Assembly (NCBI GenBank): GCA_905182375.1
Contig: CAJJBF010000009.1
Coordinates: 417,984 to 481,983 of the forward strand
Length of the DNA stretch: 64,000 nucleotides
Direction: 5' to 3'
Source: Flammeovirgaceae bacterium UBA4465
Lineage (GTDB): Bacteria; Bacteroidota; Bacteroidia; Cytophagales; Cyclobacteriaceae
A program made the position numbers and the translations under genes. The notes below the pieces were generated by a model. That model was given only the letters and a program-made list of their open reading frames with translations, had not been told where the DNA came from and made no database searches. Positions within the stretch are counted from its first letter, which is position 1. Every line of letters begins with the position of its first letter. Below are positions 39,376-49,415 of the stretch, in pieces.

Positions 39376-41820
39376 CTACTCTGAATCTTCATGTTTAAAT
39401 CTTACCGCATGACCTCCGCCGCGCGCCAATTTAATTTCATAGGAAGTCCCCACTGACTCATTCCCAATACTCATCTCGTATGGATTTAATTCCCAATCGG
39501 CTTTCGGCCCGTCAGCATAAATTTCAGCTGTATATCCTCCTTTGGCATCTAAAAATGAAAGATCTACATCGAATGTCCTCGCTTCCTCATTGGTAATCGA
39601 TCCCAAATACCAATCTTGGCTGTTTCTATCCCTTCGGGCAATGGTCACGTACTCACCTATTTCCCCATTAATAACTACAGTAGTATCCCAATCGACGGGC
39701 ACATCTTTAATGAATTGAAATGCGGGTACATCCTCATAATTTTCAATGAAATCAGCAGCCATTTGAATGGGGCTATAGATTACCACATAATAGGCCAACT
39801 GTTTTGCTAAGGTAGTATTCACTCTTTGTGTTTTTCCAAACTCATTTGGAAAAACTACTTCCAAATCCTCTTTTGATGCTTTCATTCTATTTTTTGGAGC
39901 AATTCCTTGATCAGCAAGCGTCATAAGTACATCTCCCTTGACCTGACCTTCCTTTGATACCTGAATTTTTTGATTTGGCTTTCCTAAGATATTGAGTAAC
40001 CAAGTATTATTATTATCAGTAGCAATATCATGTACGCTGATTCCCCATTCCCATTCGCCAGGTTTCATCATTTCTGTAAGAGTCCATTGATAGGTTGTAT
40101 CTTTTCCTTCAATAATTAATTCTCGCATCATAGGCTTACTTTGCCAATAGGATTCTGATCCCTTATACCTGATATTCGTGTAGGCATTCCCTTGATCAAG
40201 TAAAGTGATTTTCACCGGAAACTCAACGCCCTTATCAAAATCAAAATTCTCATACATCAAATCAAAAATACCTGGGGTGAAGTCCATGGGAGATTCCAAT
40301 AACCGAGTAAATGAAAGTATGGTAGCATGGTCCACAGGGTTTCCTCCATTGCCCCAGGCATTGTACTCCATTCCTCTAGCTCCTTCTCGGGTCAACATAT
40401 TGGGATAGGTCCTTCTTTCTCCGGTATCTTTAATGGGTTCATGGAAATTGACCGCTACTTGATATTCCGCAGCCTTTGTCAACACATCACGATAATAATT
40501 AACCCCATGCTGGCCGTAATGATATTCACTCTTATCCAACATAGCTCCTACGTGTCCAATTTTGGCCTTTTGTATCCCCAATGATTTCAATTGTGCAAAA
40601 GCTGTATCAACTTGGATTAAATAATTTCGCGTACTAGCACTAGACTCTTGATAGGATTGAAGTGAAACTCCTTTTGACTTGGCATAATGCTGGACGAGTT
40701 CAAGGTCAAAGTCTGAAGTTGTTTCGGTGAAGCTTGTGGTCACCGTGTCTCCAGGAAATAATCCTGTGAAGCCTGCGGATATCCCTTCAATCAATACTTC
40801 ATCGAAGCCATTTTTTGCCGCAAAATCGATGTATTTTTTAGCTCTGTCTACGGTAGCTCCATGTCTTGGACCCTCACCCCAAGTCCACTTACCCACAATC
40901 ATGCCCCACCAAATGCCTATATATTTTGATGGTTTGATCCATGATACCTCACCCAATTTATTGGCAGGATTACAATTCAACGTAAGATGTGAAGCCAACA
41001 AATCAGCTGCTGTATTGGCTATTTTAATGGTTCGCCAAGGTGTCATAAAAGGCACCACTGTTCGTACCTTATCTCCATTGGACCAAGGGGCCAAATCACA
41101 ATTCAAATGCGTTGATTTGTCACTTCCAGCAATTTGCATCGAAGAATAATCAGTCAAGGCGGCCTCATGGATACTCACATGTATCCCATCTTCAAAACGC
41201 ATGGTCAAAGGGGTATGAACTGTATCGAGCAATGATATTTTAGTGGATTGATATAATTGTTCATATCTACTGGGTTGATATGCCTTAATCCACCATGATT
41301 GAGCATCTTCAGCAAGATTGAACTCCGTCAATTCATCCTGAATCACCACTGTCTTTGGTATCTCTCCCAAACTCTCGAACAAAATATCTAAACGCAATCC
41401 CGTCATCATAAGCCCTTACTATCAGATCCATTTGATTCTCTGGATCACTTGACGATGAAAGGGAAATGATCGCTTCCTGATAATGATTTCTAATCGTCTT
41501 TACCGAACCCCAAGGTTGCTGCCAGGTTTCGTCTACTTTTGAGAATTGGTACCCTCGATCTCAAAACTATTTGAAAAGGATAAACCATCTTTAAAAATAA
41601 ACCCCAGTCTCGAGGGAAGAACAATCAGTTTTTTTTCATGATTTATCTGGTAAAGTAACTTACCCTCATCAATCGAAATACTCACTGTATTTATATTATT
41701 GGGTGAGGTAATAATGACTTCATTCAGATTCGAATGACAGGCACTCAATAGAACAACTAGTATTAAGAAAATCAACTGTCCTGTCACAATTCGATGGTTA
41801 TCCATAGGTGATTTACTCAT
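39376..41820 (-). pseudogene. GH97 alpha-glucosidase/alpha-galactosidase-like enzyme, two frameshifts
   Basis: Secreted GH97 of about 815 codons. The N-terminal piece 41533-41820 holds the signal/lipobox (LSAC) and the first sandwich strands. The middle part (about 41395-41536) reads VDETWQQPWG and RAYDDGIAFRY, a GH97 signature, in a second frame. The rest is 39376-41409. Breaks are near 41536 and 41390. The barrel contains NFHEPIKDTG and RRTYPNMLTREGARGMEYNAW. The Glu after NFH resembles the inverting SusB type rather than the retaining alpha-galactosidase type, a tentative assignment. It follows the sulfatase gene by one base. Such enzymes release glucose or galactose from alpha-linked ends in the periplasm. 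Confidence 0.8.
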
Positions 41821-41821
41821 T

Positions 41822-43253
41822 TTATTTAATTAGTTTGTTCATTGATTTATGATCTTGAATGACCCCTCCAAAAGGGAATCTTGCAGTTTCCGTTCTCGCA
41901 GATGCAAAATGTGCATTCATCTCTTCCACAATTTGAGGATACGCTTTGGCTAAGTTTTGAGCCTCTGAAATATCATGGTCTAGGTTATACAATTCTGTTT
42001 CAGTATTGACTCCGTAACGGACTGCTTTCCAATTTTCACGGCGGATAGATTGCCTAAATCCACCCTTTGGTAGAGTTTGAAACCATCCACTCATCTGGTA
42101 TTCCCAATTTAAAAATTCATGCTTTTTTTGTGGCGCCCCTACTAGGAGAGGTAGAAATGACAGACCATCCGTTTGCTCAGGAATGGGGGCCCCTACAATT
42201 TCAGCAAAAGTGGGCATCACGTCTTGAAAACCTAAGATATGTTTGGTCGTTGTAGCAGGGCTTACATTCCCCCTCCATGATACCAACATAGGCACGCGGA
42301 TACCACCCTCATATAAATCACGCTTCCCTCCTCGCAAAGGGCCATTACTGTCAAAAAACTCATGGTCGTGACCCCCAGGTGCAAAATGAGGTCCGTTATC
42401 ACTCGTGAATACGACCAGTGTATTGTCCAATACTCCGATCTTCTTTAACTGCCTCAAGAGCCTCCCAATTTGTCTGTCTAACAAAGTAATTTTAGCGGCA
42501 TGTGCCTTTTCTATATCAGGCCAATCTTGATCTGCGTAAAATAAGGTATCTCTAATCGGGCCTTCAAAACTATGCGGAGAACGGTAAGACATGAAAAGGA
42601 AAAAAGGGTTTTCTTTTTCCCTATTTTCCAGAAAATCGAAGGCTAAATCCGTGCGTAACTCATCTTTACATGAGTATTTTTTATAATCATAAGGAATATA
42701 TTCTTGATCACCATTCACCCAAAGCCTATTTGGAGGAAACGGGCGAATGGGATTGAATCGGGCAGGCCATTGTTCTTGAGCTGCATAATCAAATCCATGT
42801 CCAGAAGCCCAAGTATTTACATCGTCCGGGTGGTCTAAATGCCATTTACCGATAAATGCAGTTTGGTATCCCTGCTCCTTGAGCATTTCACCCAGTGTAA
42901 AAGCATCTTGATCCAGAGCTACACCCTCCCATTTGTCATTTCCAAAATAGCCTGCATTCCCTCTTATGGTCAACGTTAGTGGGGTTCTTTCCTGTTAACA
43001 AAACTGCTCGAGAAGGAGCACAAGCAGCATTTCCAGCATAAAAATTGGTGAACTTCATACTACTTGCAGCCAGCTTATCTAGTTCTGGTGTCTTGATGAT
43101 CTTTTGCCCATAGGCCCCTATTTCATTATAGCCCAAATCATCGGCCAACAGAAACAAAATATTGGGTCTCTTCATTTTGTCTTTCTGAGGATCTTGACAT
43201 CCTAGCAAAAACATAGTCATAGCTATATAAATAAACCTGTTATTATTCTCCAT
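41822..43253 (-). pseudogene. S1-type sulfatase, one frameshift
   Basis: Lipoprotein sulfatase (lipobox FLLGC) of about 476 codons. The first part 42936-43253 contains metal ligands LADDLGYN and formylglycine site Cys78 in CAPSR, then shifts frame after [10 protein letters not shown] near 42960. The remainder 41822-42973 begins [12 protein letters not shown] and holds GKWHLDHP, YRSPH, TSDNGPHFAPGG and NGPLRGGK. Apart from the single break all active-site elements are present. The Ala after the modified Cys (CAPSR) distinguishes it from the other four sulfatases here. It is the first gene of the second operon, with 194 bases upstream before the double-GNAT gene. Confidence 0.85.
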
Positions 43254-43447
43254 AAGACCAATTTATGCCTGAATCCCTGCGCTCATAATGATCAAGCACA
43301 ACTGAATAATATTATTTTGACGACTGTTTGGATCTCTAAAAAGTCTAAAAAATTGATGTGCTTGCTCGTTGAGAACCAAGTCACCTTTGCTTATATGACG
43401 AGAATAAAAGGGCCATCCCTCAAATGATCACCATTTGTAAACTTAAG

Positions 43448-44344
43448 TTATGGTAGTAACTTTTTTTCTGCCTTAAATATGTCGGTAACAACCATCCCAT
43501 TTGAAGGGCCATTACGATCAATGAATTTTAACATCAAACGATTCGTTGCCTTCACAGTAAATAAAAATTTAGGAAATTTGTTTTGGTTTGACTGGCTAAG
43601 AATTCCCTCACCCATCAGTAAATGTCCCATCTTAAAACTTCTGTGCGCTTCATCAATAAAAAGAGACGTATACTCTAATGTTTCTGTACTAATTTGATGA
43701 ATGATCAGCCAACCCACAATTTGACCTTTAAAGCGCAGTGCGAGACTCACTTCTGGTTCGATGATATCTGTAAGAATGAATGGAGATACTTCCTCTGGAT
43801 ACCACCTGTTCTGATCATGTTGCTTTTTTATGTCTTTCTTTTCTTGATCTGAAACCAATTTCCAACTGGTAAAAGTATAATCATTAGGTAGCTGATGCCC
43901 TCTATGGAAAACAGGGAAAGCTTGTTCAACCAAAGATTGACATATTTTCATATTAAATTCAGGTTGCTTCCATTTCGTTTTTTGTAACAACTTCTCGAGT
44001 ACAAATAATGATTTCCAATGTGACCTAAACTGTAATTCTAGCCGCTCAAATCCTTCTTTTTTTAAATTCTCTTCTAGTGCTATTAAGAGTCTGAATCCCA
44101 ATTTATTATTTGAATGGTCAGGTTTCACTCTGAATGACATGATTCTAAAATCTTTTAAATTCATATCAGATAGACCCAAAATCATGCCTACCGGCACATT
44201 ATTTTTTGAAACTATAACACCTTTAAAATTCTTCTGGATACGGTCTCCCTGCTTCGTGATATCAGGGAATACCAATCCCATCATATTATCCTTTATCCAT
44301 TTCAAAGATATAGCAGCACTGTACTGAAATTTATAGTCCATCAT
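43448..44344 (-). CDS. Tandem GNAT N-acetyltransferase-like protein
   Basis: A 298-residue cytosolic protein that seems to hold two GNAT folds. The first (about residues 1-140) contains GVIVSKNNVPVGMILG and the helix KLGFRLLIALEENLKKEG. The second (about 150-298) contains RFKGQIVGWLIIHQ, LEYTSLFIDEAHRS and GHLLMGEGI, where the acetyl-CoA loop would lie. The usual Q/RxxGxG/A motif is weak in both halves, so catalytic activity is uncertain. No substrate can be assigned. It stands between the sulfatase gene and the FG-GAP gene with gaps of 194 and 171 bases, probably as a single-gene unit. Confidence 0.6.
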   Translation of the reverse strand: MMDYKFQYSAAISLKWIKDNMMGLVFPDITKQGDRIQKNFKGVIVSKNNVPVGMILGLSDMNLKDFRIMSFRVKPDHSNNKLGFRLLIALEENLKKEGFERLELQFRSHWKSLFVLEKLLQKTKWKQPEFNMKICQSLVEQAFPVFHRGHQLPNDYTFTSWKLVSDQEKKDIKKQHDQNRWYPEEVSPFILTDIIEPEVSLALRFKGQIVGWLIIHQISTETLEYTSLFIDEAHRSFKMGHLLMGEGILSQSNQNKFPKFLFTVKATNRLMLKFIDRNGPSNGMVVTDIFKAEKKLLP

Positions 44345-44463
44345 TTTTTTAGTAATTATGTTATTTCATTAATTGAAACTTTATTTTAATCCGAAGCATT
44401 CTTAACATATTAAATGCTAAAACAATATAATTTTTTATCAAATAAAAAATTAGAAAAATAAAA

Positions 44464-44491
44464 AAAAGAGATACTCATGAGTATCTCTTTT
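44464..44491 (-). terminator. Intrinsic terminator after the FG-GAP gene
   Basis: A perfect 28-base palindrome centred on CATG (arms AAAAGAGATACTCA and TGAGTATCTCTTTT) lies 25 bases past the stop of the minus-strand FG-GAP gene. On that strand the stem is followed by a T-rich run. The symmetry gives A and T runs on both sides, so it could work in both directions. Confidence 0.8.
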
Positions 44492-44515
44492 AATAACAAT
44501 ACAAATAAAAGAAAA

Positions 44516-47057
44516 CTACTTTTTGATAATCGGATGAATTATTTCACCTTGAACTGAATTTATTTTAATTAAATAAACTCCTTTTGGCATATCAGTCATA
44601 TCTACACTAAAATCTTTAGAGGTCATCTCAAAAGATTTAATATTGACTCCTGATAGCGAATAAACACTCACATTTTTCAACGTTGTTATTTCTGATTTAA
44701 CATTGACTTTATCTACCGTAGGATTTGGATAAAATGAAATATTTACCTTTTGATCCATCGCCGTTAAAGAAGTGATCGTTAATGTAAAGCTAGCCTCCGC
44801 AATATTATTATCTACGTCTACTGCCTCAATTACTACATCTATCGAACCGACATTGGCCGCTGACGGCGTTCCTGTCAGTTGCTGCGTCGTACGCGTAAAA
44901 GTCAACCATGCGGGTAAGGCTGATCCATCAGCTTGCATTGCTCTGTACTGCACAATATCATCATTGGCATCAGTAAATAGACTACTTGCATCAAAACTAT
45001 ACTCAGTTCCAACACCTGCAGTTTGAGCATCAACACTAGCTGCTGTAGGTGCTGTAACCGTACCTGATCCTCCGAAGAACCATGAGCTACCGGAGCGATC
45101 ACCCAAAAGCATGTCTTGAATGCCATCTCCATTGAGATCTTCCGGTGGACATCCACGTTCTAGAAACGGTATCCCTGCAAAAGGATTTAGATCTCCACGA
45201 TTGGTAAAAGTTTGATCTCCATTATTCATGTAGTACTCAACTCTGTCATCTTTACCAATAAACATATCAAGGTCCCCATCTTGATCAAGGTCATATGCAT
45301 CGTGCCATATCTTATCTCCACCGAGATTCTCATTATCAAAAGGCCCCTCAACTTCTGCCAGAGCACCGGCTCCATCATTTTCAAAATACTTGAGCTTTCC
45401 ATCCTTATTACCCACAAAGCTGTCAAGATCCCCATCACCATCTAAATCGATAAAGGTGATGGTTTCATTGTCAACTGTTTTATAAGATAGGAAAGGATTC
45501 TTAGAAGTAAAAGTTTCATCTGTCCAGGTACCGTCTTGAGCATTTTCATAATAATGAATAATGGTATCATTTTCGGTTCCGAAAAACAAATCACCATACA
45601 TATCACCGTTCCAATCAACCCATGTGGGTGAAAAAGCCGATGCTTTGGCTGTGTCCGCACCATCAATGATATCCACACCACCAATACTCGAGCTTACAGC
45701 ATCTAATGGATTACCTTCTCCAACCTTTTCTGAAAACTTTCCAGTACCGTCATTTTCAAAGTATGTCAAAGCATCTCCCTTTGACATTACCACATCTAAA
45801 TCACCATCTTCATCTACATCTGCAATAGCTGTACCTATATTTGAATTGGTAATATCTGCTATCCCTAGCTCATTAGCTGGAATCCATTTAAAAGCACTAT
45901 CTCCTTGATTTTCAAAATATGTCAAGGGACCATTCAAAAATCCCATGGGCATATCCATGTCGCCATCTGCATCCAAATCTACAAATATCGGTGTTGGACT
46001 ATCAAACCCTTCAGAATGATAACTTGATAAATCTGAGAATGGGTTATTTATGGTGGTGTCTTGGGCAAATGATGGCTCAGTTGCTGATCCTGAATTTACA
46101 TACATCACTATTCCTCCATCTTTGTTACCCACATATGCATCTAAATCGCCATCACCATCAAGATCAGCGAAAGCAGGAGCTGCTTCATCACCTACATCCA
46201 AATAACCCCATTCTTCAATTAGGTTTCCAACGCTGTCTGTCTTTTGATAACTAAAAGGGCTACTTCCTTGCCAGGAATACTGCTCGGACAAGACACCAGC
46301 ATCATTCTTCAAATATCTTAATTCCCCATTGCCTTTACCGATGACCACGTCTAAATCTCCATCGCTATCTAGATCTACAAAAGTAGGCTTTGATTTTTCA
46401 GTATCTCCCGTTCCAATTCTTTAATGGATTATTGGCAGTGTCTAATGCAAAAGTCCCTGCTTCATTTTTAAAATAATGAATAATTCCTCTCTGTTCACCC
46501 ACAAAAAGATCATGATCACCATCACCATCAAAGTCGGCAAAAGCTGGAGCAGAATACATACCGTCGTTGCCCCCGTTGGCATCTGCCCCATGAGCAGCAG
46601 AATCATAGAGGTTTCTTACTAATCCCGCTATTGGGTGATCCTTATTCCTTTTAAATTTACCATTATCGTTTTCGTATACAAAAGCTCCCAATCCAGGATA
46701 TCTTTCACCAATCACCAAGTCAAGATCTCCATCACCGTCAATATCACCAAAGGCGGGTTTAGCGTAATTTTCGGCGTGTGCTGTACCCAAAGGCCTGCTG
46801 GTCTCAAGGGCAAAACTCGTCTGGGCATTGGACTCCATTGGAGCTAATACCAAGGCCAGTGAAGCAAAGCTACCGGCAGCTGCGATTTTCAAAGCTCTTC
46901 CCAAATCATTTATGCGATCATACAATTGTCGCATTCTCTTTGCAAAAACATCAATCCTTCTTTTGTGAAAGGATATGCTATTGGCATTATCAATTTTTCT
47001 TCGATACTTATTGTATCGCTTGACAAGTTTATTGTAGTAAAGTATATGTCTTTTCAT
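44516..47057 (-). pseudogene. FG-GAP/VCBS repeat protein with Ig-like and T9SS sorting domain, one frameshift
   Basis: Secreted protein of about 846 codons. A long basic N-terminus (about 55 residues, KRYNKYRRKI and later) precedes a hydrophobic signal segment ending ESNAQ. Ten calcium-loop repeats of the DxDGDGDxD type follow, then a putative Ig-like domain with FDASSLFTDAND, and a Por secretion C-terminal domain (SFYPNPTVDKVNV to PKGVYLIKI). This marks export by the type IX system. The frame breaks at 46411-46422: 46398-47057 ends NPLKNWNGRY, while the second frame reads IGTGDTEKSKPTFVDLD without a gap. The role is probably cell-surface adhesion or polysaccharide binding; unknown. Confidence 0.8.
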
Positions 47058-47067
47058 ATTTTCTTCT

Positions 47068-47538
47068 TTAAATTTTTATGATTTTTATGATTTTTAAGCT
47101 GAACACATAGTCACCAGGGAGTGCATCAATTCGTCCACCCGAGTCAGCATAAGTGAAGGTAACCGTTAGACTTGTTTCACTGACTGATATAGTCATACTC
47201 ACTCCGTCATCTCTTGTAAGTGTATTTATATCTGATCCAAAAGTAAACGATCCTGAAGAGGGCCATACTGGATCATAACTTCCATTTGTTGAATACGTTT
47301 TGTCCGAATTGATGGTAAGCACGAGGCCATCAAAATTCGAAGTCGCATCAGCACCATCTAAGGTAATACTAGACATTTTCCAAGCAGAAGCAGACAGACT
47401 TTCAAGTTGCTTCTCTTCTTCGGTGGACTCAGTTACGGGATCCTCAGTTACGGGGTCATCGCTATCATCGCCACAACTGATCAACATCAGAGCGCCGAGC
47501 GAAAAAGTAAAAAAAATAAAACTTCTTAAGTGTTTCAT
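47068..47538 (-). CDS. Small lipocalin-like lipoprotein
   Basis: A 156-residue lipoprotein; start ATG 47538 with lipobox LMLISC. An acidic linker with the repeat DPVTEDPVTE is followed by a beta-rich domain resembling the lipocalin-like DUFs of Bacteroidota (AWKMSSITLDGAD, LTINSDKTYSTNG, SGSFTFGSD). The end KIIKIIKI is coded by three 9-base near-repeats (47072-47098). In-frame codons upstream of 47538 lack signal features. It lies 10 bases before the FG-GAP gene on the same strand, so the two probably share a transcript. No function is known. Confidence 0.65.
   Translation of the reverse strand: MKHLRSFIFFTFSLGALMLISCGDDSDDPVTEDPVTESTEEEKQLESLSASAWKMSSITLDGADATSNFDGLVLTINSDKTYSTNGSYDPVWPSSGSFTFGSDINTLTRDDGVSMTISVSETSLTVTFTYADSGGRIDALPGDYVFSLKIIKIIKI
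47072..47098. repeat. Three 9-bp tandem units at the end of the lipoprotein gene
   Basis: ATTTTTATG, ATTTTTATG and ATTTTTAAG in a row code the KIIKIIKI tail of the small lipoprotein. This suggests slippage has extended the reading frame. Confidence 0.6.
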
Positions 47539-47721
47539 ACATATTTTGTTTAAGCATAAATAAAACAGACGGGTCTTTACCCTAATACAAAGGATCTTAA
47601 AAAAACTTCCTCTATCTCTTGAACGAAAAAAAGATTCCAATCCCCCAATGAGGTCAAAAAATTAACGTTTAAAACATACTTTCGTACTTTTGCATCTCTT
47701 TTTTTAAGTAGGTATCTTCTT

Positions 47722-48282
47722 CTAACTTACTTTTATTTTCATTTTTTGAAAATACTGTTCAAGATCAATATACATTTTTTTGGCCGCTATTCTAAGTTGA
47801 TTTTCTACTGTCTTGGGGGTCAAATTAAGAATTTTAGCAGCTTCTTTATATGAATAACCCTTATTCCTGACCAATTCAAAAATAGATTTACACCTTGGGG
47901 GCAATTTTTTAACTGATAATTCAATCATTTCCTTGAGTTCATTAAGCTCATAAATTTGATCCGGCCCCATTTCATGTTGATTCAACATTTGCTCATCTAG
48001 GGAAATGAAATGTCTGTTTCCACGCTTTCTAATGTGATCGTAGGATAGGTTTTTGGTGCACACAAACAAAAAAGATTCTAAGTTTTCTAGTGAGGAATAT
48101 TTGCGCCTATTTTGCCAAAGTTTAAAAAAAACATCCTCCACAATTTCCTCTGCAAGACCCTGATCTTTGACAATACTAAAGGCAGTGGCGTAGAGCCATT
48201 TTGAATGCGCATTGAATAATTTCTCTAATGCGCGTTCATCATCGTCCTCATTCATTCTTCGCAACAGCAATTTATTGGTCAT
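47722..48282 (-). CDS. ECF-type RNA polymerase sigma factor (FecI-like)
   Basis: A 186-residue sigma-70 family factor of the Bacteroidota FecI-like ECF group. Region 2 contains LFNAHSKWLYATAFSIVKD, AEEIVEDVFFKLWQNR and FLFVCTKNLSYDHIRKR. Region 4 contains LPPRCKSIFELVRNKGYSYKEAAKILNLTPKTVENQ, with the DNA-binding helix-turn-helix. Such factors are normally encoded directly before a FecR anti-sigma gene. Here none is adjacent, and the only fecR-like gene is 27 kb away on the same strand. Two inverted repeats lie 35-92 bases upstream. The promoter specificity is unknown. Confidence 0.85.
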   Translation of the reverse strand: MTNKLLLRRMNEDDDERALEKLFNAHSKWLYATAFSIVKDQGLAEEIVEDVFFKLWQNRRKYSSLENLESFLFVCTKNLSYDHIRKRGNRHFISLDEQMLNQHEMGPDQIYELNELKEMIELSVKKLPPRCKSIFELVRNKGYSYKEAAKILNLTPKTVENQLRIAAKKMYIDLEQYFQKMKIKVS

Positions 48283-48758
48283 GATTACGTTTGATTCTAG
48301 GTGCTTTTAATTTTAGTCAGTAAATTTTACAACAGAATTTACTGATAAATTATTTTAATGAAAAATAATTTATCGAAGAATTATAAAGTGATTTTACGAA
48401 ATCGATTGCATTATCGAAATTAGTTTGCTGAAATGATATGATTACTTTTTCATTCACAATAATTTAAATTTTATCACAACCCTTTATCTTTTGTCTCGTG
48501 AGCACTCAAAAATCAATCCTGCCCGTGTAACTAATTTCAAAATCAAGGTTAAGTAATCATTTAAAAAAGAGGCTAATTGGGTAAGACTGATGCAAAGAAA
48601 GCACCCCTGAAATCCCTTTTAAAAGCTTCAAAGAAGAAATAGGCCTTAACGCTAAAAAAGGAAACTCGGTTTGGTTCTCTTGAACTCAGAAACTAAACTA
48701 TCCGTCTACTGAACACCAAAAGAAATTTTCATCTTCAGGAATACTTATCTCTCAAACT
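48283..48758. other. Intergenic region upstream of the sigma factor gene, no gene seen
   Basis: 476 bases between the ECF sigma gene and the AlbA_2 gene. The half nearest the sigma gene is very AT-rich with inverted repeats at 48317-48374 and a repeated TTATCGAA (about 48370 and 48411). The other half shows no coding frame or RNA gene that I recognise. Confidence 0.6.
48317..48374. promoter_or_regulatory. Two abutting inverted repeats upstream of the ECF sigma gene
   Basis: First repeat: TCAGTAAATT (48317-48326) with AATTTACTGA (48336-48345), 9-base spacer. Second: GATAAATTATTTT (48344-48356) with AAAATAATTTATC (48362-48374), 5-base loop. They overlap by two bases. Both are perfect. In this AT-rich region they may be operators or leader hairpins of the sigma gene. 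Confidence 0.45.
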
Positions 48759-49403
48759 CTAGGCTACAAAGATAAATCTATCTTCTTTTTCATCTGGGAT
48801 GACCTTCAATACATTATTTACCGTGAGTTTGATCAGGGTTTGAGAGGCTAACTGCTTATCTATATTACCAACGGTACAAAAAGTATTGACGGTGATTTCC
48901 TCGTGGTTCCCTAAATAATTTAAAAGCATCTTTTCATTTTCACCATACTCAAAAGGTGTCGTAGTTTCCTTTAAGGAAAATTTTAAGATTTGCCTCAATT
49001 CTCTACTGGCTTGAATAGACCTGTCTTCAAGCCTTACAAAGGAACGACCTCGTTTATGAAAAGGTTTTAAAAAGGCAAAATAGGGTTTCTTTTTTCCAGA
49101 CTCAAATTGATAATGAACGATCGCGCGTTTACCATCGATAGGTATGACCTGGAATTCATATTCAATTTGAGGCCTACATAACTCCTGCATCGCTTTCTCC
49201 ATGACATAATGGGCTTCTTCAGCATCTTTGAGCCCAATAATACTGCCATCGTCATCAACACCTATAAATAAATGCCCTCCTTTTGAATTTGAAAAAGCAA
49301 CGATTTCTCTGATAATTCTATCGGGATGTTTAGCCTTTAGCTTAAATTCAATTCGAGGACCTTCCCCCTGTGCGATCAGCTGCTGGGCCTCTGTCAATGT
49401 CAT
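48759..49403 (-). CDS. AlbA_2 (Schlafen-type) domain protein
   Basis: A 214-residue cytosolic protein with an N-terminal AlbA_2 domain (about residues 1-125). Family motifs are EGPRIEFKLKA and REIVAFSNSKGGHLFIGVDDDGSIIG. A C-terminal winged-helix-like part follows (about 150-214). Proteins of this group bind nucleic acid or nucleotide; many annotated as putative transcriptional regulators. No catalytic residue beyond the domain core can be named. It starts 12 bases after the MoxR-type ATPase gene and is probably in the same transcript. Confidence 0.8.
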   Translation of the reverse strand: MTLTEAQQLIAQGEGPRIEFKLKAKHPDRIIREIVAFSNSKGGHLFIGVDDDGSIIGLKDAEEAHYVMEKAMQELCRPQIEYEFQVIPIDGKRAIVHYQFESGKKKPYFAFLKPFHKRGRSFVRLEDRSIQASRELRQILKFSLKETTTPFEYGENEKMLLNYLGNHEEITVNTFCTVGNIDKQLASQTLIKLTVNNVLKVIPDEKEDRFIFVA

Positions 49404-49415
49404 GTCTACTTTATT

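Noticed and set aside
43294-43364. Inverted CAAGCACA/TGTGCTTG pair upstream of the sulfatase gene, 55 bases apart
   Set aside because: Short arms with wide spacing and no second matching arm; likely chance.
44464-44491. 28-base palindrome as a regulatory operator
   Set aside because: Its place just after a stop codon and the A/T runs on both sides fit an intrinsic terminator better.
12435-47057. Mobile element or insertion sequence carrying the PUL
   Set aside because: No transposase, integrase, target duplication or tRNA border was seen. Horizontal origin cannot be argued from this window.
47400-47460. Repeat in the lipoprotein linker as a CRISPR-like array
   Set aside because: It is a short coding repeat (DPVTE) without spacers.
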